From Bacilli bacterium (GTDB taxonomy: Bacteria > Bacillota_I > Bacilli_A > Haloplasmatales > Haloplasmataceae): a DNA stretch of 11,254 nt. Below, piece by piece: positions 9,199 through 11,254 of this stretch. The position numbers were made by a program, and so were the translations under genes. The notes beneath the pieces were generated by a model, which searched no databases, was not told the origin of the DNA, and saw only the letters and a list, made by a program, of their open reading frames with translations. Each line of letters starts with the position of its first letter. The first letter of the stretch is position 1. The DNA lies in assembly GCA_012513195.1 (NCBI GenBank), contig JAAZCR010000046.1:1-11254 (forward strand), given 5' to 3'.

Positions 9199-11254
9199 CG
9201 ATTAATCACCTCGCCGATGATTTCTTTAATCACCGCTAACATTTGGTTACCAAGAGCATTTACAACATAGAGGAATAAGCCAATAATTAACATCGTAAAG
9301 AAACTAACAAAGATGACTTTAATGGTTTTACTGACGGAGTAGTTATGAATATCTTTTATCATAAAGAATACTAGGAAAGTACACCAGACAATCATCGCTA
9401 GATAACCAAAATGATAAAAAACAATTTCTTGATAAGTAAGTACATTAGATAAAAGGATAATGATAGGAAGAATAATGATGATTGGTGAGAGGGAGTAACT
9501 TGTCGCAATATAGACATTTTTTATGCTACCTTCGCCATCGCTAACAGTACAAACAAGATAATTAGATACCACCCAGAGTATTAATATTAATGCGAGTACA
9601 AGTAGCTCATAAGCGATATTCACACCAACTTTAGGGACAAAGATGACGTTAGTAAACCGATAATTTAAGGCAATTAAGACTCCTAATAGTAAATAAATAA
9701 TAGTTGCCGTCTTTACTGAAGAACGATTTTCCCGTTTAATCTCATAGAAACCATTAAATGGGTGCTTGAGGAAAGTAAAAATATAAAGAAGTTCATCAAC
9801 AGTCCTAAACCTTGTCCTTATCTGATTGATAAATGTTTTGATTTTATGTTTCCAACCATAACGTCGATCAACAAGATAGAATATTAATCGTAGTATAACA
9901 AGTAAAACAATAATGAAGAGGATGGTATTTAAATTATTCTTAAGCCATTGTTGGCGCATGCCCCAATAGGCATCACTAATCCCTTCATAATGATTGGCAT
10001 AATAGTATTCACGATATGCCTCTTTATAATTGCGCTCACGCATGTAAGCATCGCCTAAGCCAATATGAGCGTAATCAAATAACGAGTTATATTGTAAGAT
10101 GTATTGCCAATAATCGCGGCTTTTTTCATAATTGCCTTCCTTATAGTACGCTTTAAAGGCTTGATGAATCATATTAGTGAAAGTAGTAGGTTTATAGGTT
10201 TGGATTAGTTTATTAGATTGATCCGCTACAAAGAGGATATCATCAGAATTTTGAGCGATACTTACAGGTGTCATAAGTAATCCGACGCGGTTACTCGAAT
10301 AATCTTTTCCTCCAAAAAGAAAGAGAAGATTTCCACTCGTGTCATATTCGAAGATATAACCATTGCTACTCAAACCATAGACATTCTCATACTGACCAAT
10401 CCAAATGCTAATCATATTGAGCTCGCCAATCATGTTTTCATTAAAGTAGTTGCGCCCTGAGACATTAAACTTTTTAATTGGATTAGTGGCTATCGATGCA
10501 GTTACGGTATATATATAACCTTTATCGTCAATGGCAAGATTCGCAGGTATATCATGAATTATCTTTTTGTCGGTAATCTCTTGGGCTTTCTTTTCTTGTG
10601 TTTCCGTTAAGAAAATTGATCTAATACGGTCAAGAATCGGTACTCTAAGTGGATTAGCTCCAAAGAAAGTCATAAAGTTACCATCACTATCTAACATAAT
10701 CAAACCATTCTTGGAATCTAATCCTTGGACATAAATATTACCACGTTTATCCACAACAATATGTTCTGGACGGAATGGGTATCCAGCACTAACCCGCTTA
10801 CCGTCTTCATACTCATCTTGAAAGATCGGATGTGTTGGTTTGCCTATAATTTTTTTAAGTAGAATTTCTTGGTTTTCTAAAAAGGCTACGCGGTCAAAGA
10901 TGAGAATACTTGTTTTTGTTATATCAACTACATAGATACTATCGTCAGTAACGAAAGTACTTTTAGGAAAGACAAACTCATCATGATAGATTTCTCCAAC
11001 AAATTCTAAGTTTTTATCAAGTACGATGATTTTTCCAGTGTAGGTTCGCCTTAATGGTTGTCCCGTGATAGGATTGATAAGTACTTCCCCTGTTTCAGGA
11101 TCCGTTTGGATAACTTCCGTTTTCCCTTTACTATCAGTAATATAGAGATAATCATCTTTGTCGATAAAAAGATGTTCTAATCTTTCAAAACGTTGTTCAT
11201 TAATGGTGTATATTTGTTTATCTGGTGTATAAGCATCCGTTGTTGGTATTAAGT
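9195..11254 (-). CDS. NHL-repeat/TPR/Yip1-domain membrane protein, N-terminus outside the window
   Basis: The frame is open to the right edge, so the start is missing; 685 residues are visible (first full codon at 11252). A GTG at 10754 could be taken as a start but sits inside a repeat and is not the true beginning. Visible residues 1 to about 350 carry recurring beta-propeller-like blades of the NHL type, such as HLFIDKDDYLYITD, HIVVDKRGNIYVQG and LAIDDKGYIYTV. About 359-421 is a pair of TPR-like helical repeats (AFKAYYKEGNYEKSRDYW, then LGDAYMRERNYKEAYREY). A membrane span follows (442-461), then a basic linker, the HPFNGFYEIKRE motif (496-507) and five hydrophobic spans (about 516-666) fitting a Yip1-like domain. 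The propeller and TPR probably face outward, but orientation is not proven. It overlaps the DUF5696 gene by 4 nt. Function is unknown; scaffold, sensor or assembly factor for the adjacent transporter are all possible. Confidence 0.82.
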   Translation of the reverse strand, partial: LIPTTDAYTPDKQIYTINEQRFERLEHLFIDKDDYLYITDSKGKTEVIQTDPETGEVLINPITGQPLRRTYTGKIIVLDKNLEFVGEIYHDEFVFPKSTFVTDDSIYVVDITKTSILIFDRVAFLENQEILLKKIIGKPTHPIFQDEYEDGKRVSAGYPFRPEHIVVDKRGNIYVQGLDSKNGLIMLDSDGNFMTFFGANPLRVPILDRIRSIFLTETQEKKAQEITDKKIIHDIPANLAIDDKGYIYTVTASIATNPIKKFNVSGRNYFNENMIGELNMISIWIGQYENVYGLSSNGYIFEYDTSGNLLFLFGGKDYSSNRVGLLMTPVSIAQNSDDILFVADQSNKLIQTYKPTTFTNMIHQAFKAYYKEGNYEKSRDYWQYILQYNSLFDYAHIGLGDAYMRERNYKEAYREYYYANHYEGISDAYWGMRQQWLKNNLNTILFIIVLLVILRLIFYLVDRRYGWKHKIKTFINQIRTRFRTVDELLYIFTFLKHPFNGFYEIKRENRSSVKTATIIYLLLGVLIALNYRFTNVIFVPKVGVNIAYELLVLALILILWVVSNYLVCTVSDGEGSIKNVYIATSYSLSPIIIILPIIILLSNVLTYQEIVFYHFGYLAMIVWCTFLVFFMIKDIHNYSVSKTIKVIFVSFFTMLIIGLFLYVVNALGNQMLAVIKEIIGEVINR
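9206..9212 (-). promoter_or_regulatory. Ribosome binding site of the DUF5696-like gene
   Basis: GAGGTGA lies 7 nt before the ATG at 9198, within the last codons of the Yip1-domain gene. Of the two consecutive ATG codons, the spacing favours the first. Confidence 0.7.

Overview
The window looks like the chromosome of a low-GC Gram-positive relative (Bacillota, or a walled-ancestor Mollicutes-type lineage such as Acholeplasma/Haloplasma/Izemoplasma). The DNA is AT-rich, Shine-Dalgarno sequences are strong and purine-rich, and the transporter cassette has a Firmicutes character. Trp is encoded by TGG and four genes end in TGA used as a stop, so the Mycoplasma genetic code is excluded. The exact genus cannot be read from the sequence. 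Every gene found lies on the minus strand, so transcription runs from high to low coordinates.

Right-hand part (11254 down to 3476): five tightly packed genes form one carbohydrate-uptake operon whose 5' end lies beyond the window. In order of transcription they are: (1) a large protein, incomplete at its N-terminus, with NHL-type beta-propeller repeats, a TPR pair, a membrane anchor and a Yip1-like multi-spanning domain; (2) a membrane-anchored 766-residue protein that I read as DUF5696; (3) and (4) two CUT1/MalFG-type ABC permeases; (5) a cytoplasmic GH13 alpha-glucosidase of the oligo-1,6-glucosidase type. Successive genes overlap by 1-4 nt or are 10 nt apart, and a perfect-stem terminator follows the last one. 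The substrate-binding protein and the ATPase are not in the window. The likely logic is capture and handling of a gluco-oligosaccharide at the outer face, import by the permease pair, then hydrolysis to glucose inside.

Middle (3475 to 3110): 366 bp of AT-rich non-coding DNA. It holds the terminator of the sugar operon and, near its left end, a good sigma-A-like promoter for the next operon.

Left-hand part (3109 to 37): the GMP-forming operon guaA-guaB, encoding GMP synthase and IMP dehydrogenase, with 4 nt between the genes and its own perfect-stem terminator. guaA carries a one-base frameshift after about codon 44. All catalytic motifs survive on either side, so this is either a sequence error or a very recent mutation.

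The part most worth a second look is the operon-level association of the NHL/TPR/Yip1 protein and the DUF5696 protein with a sugar ABC transporter. Neither protein has a function that I can assign with confidence.
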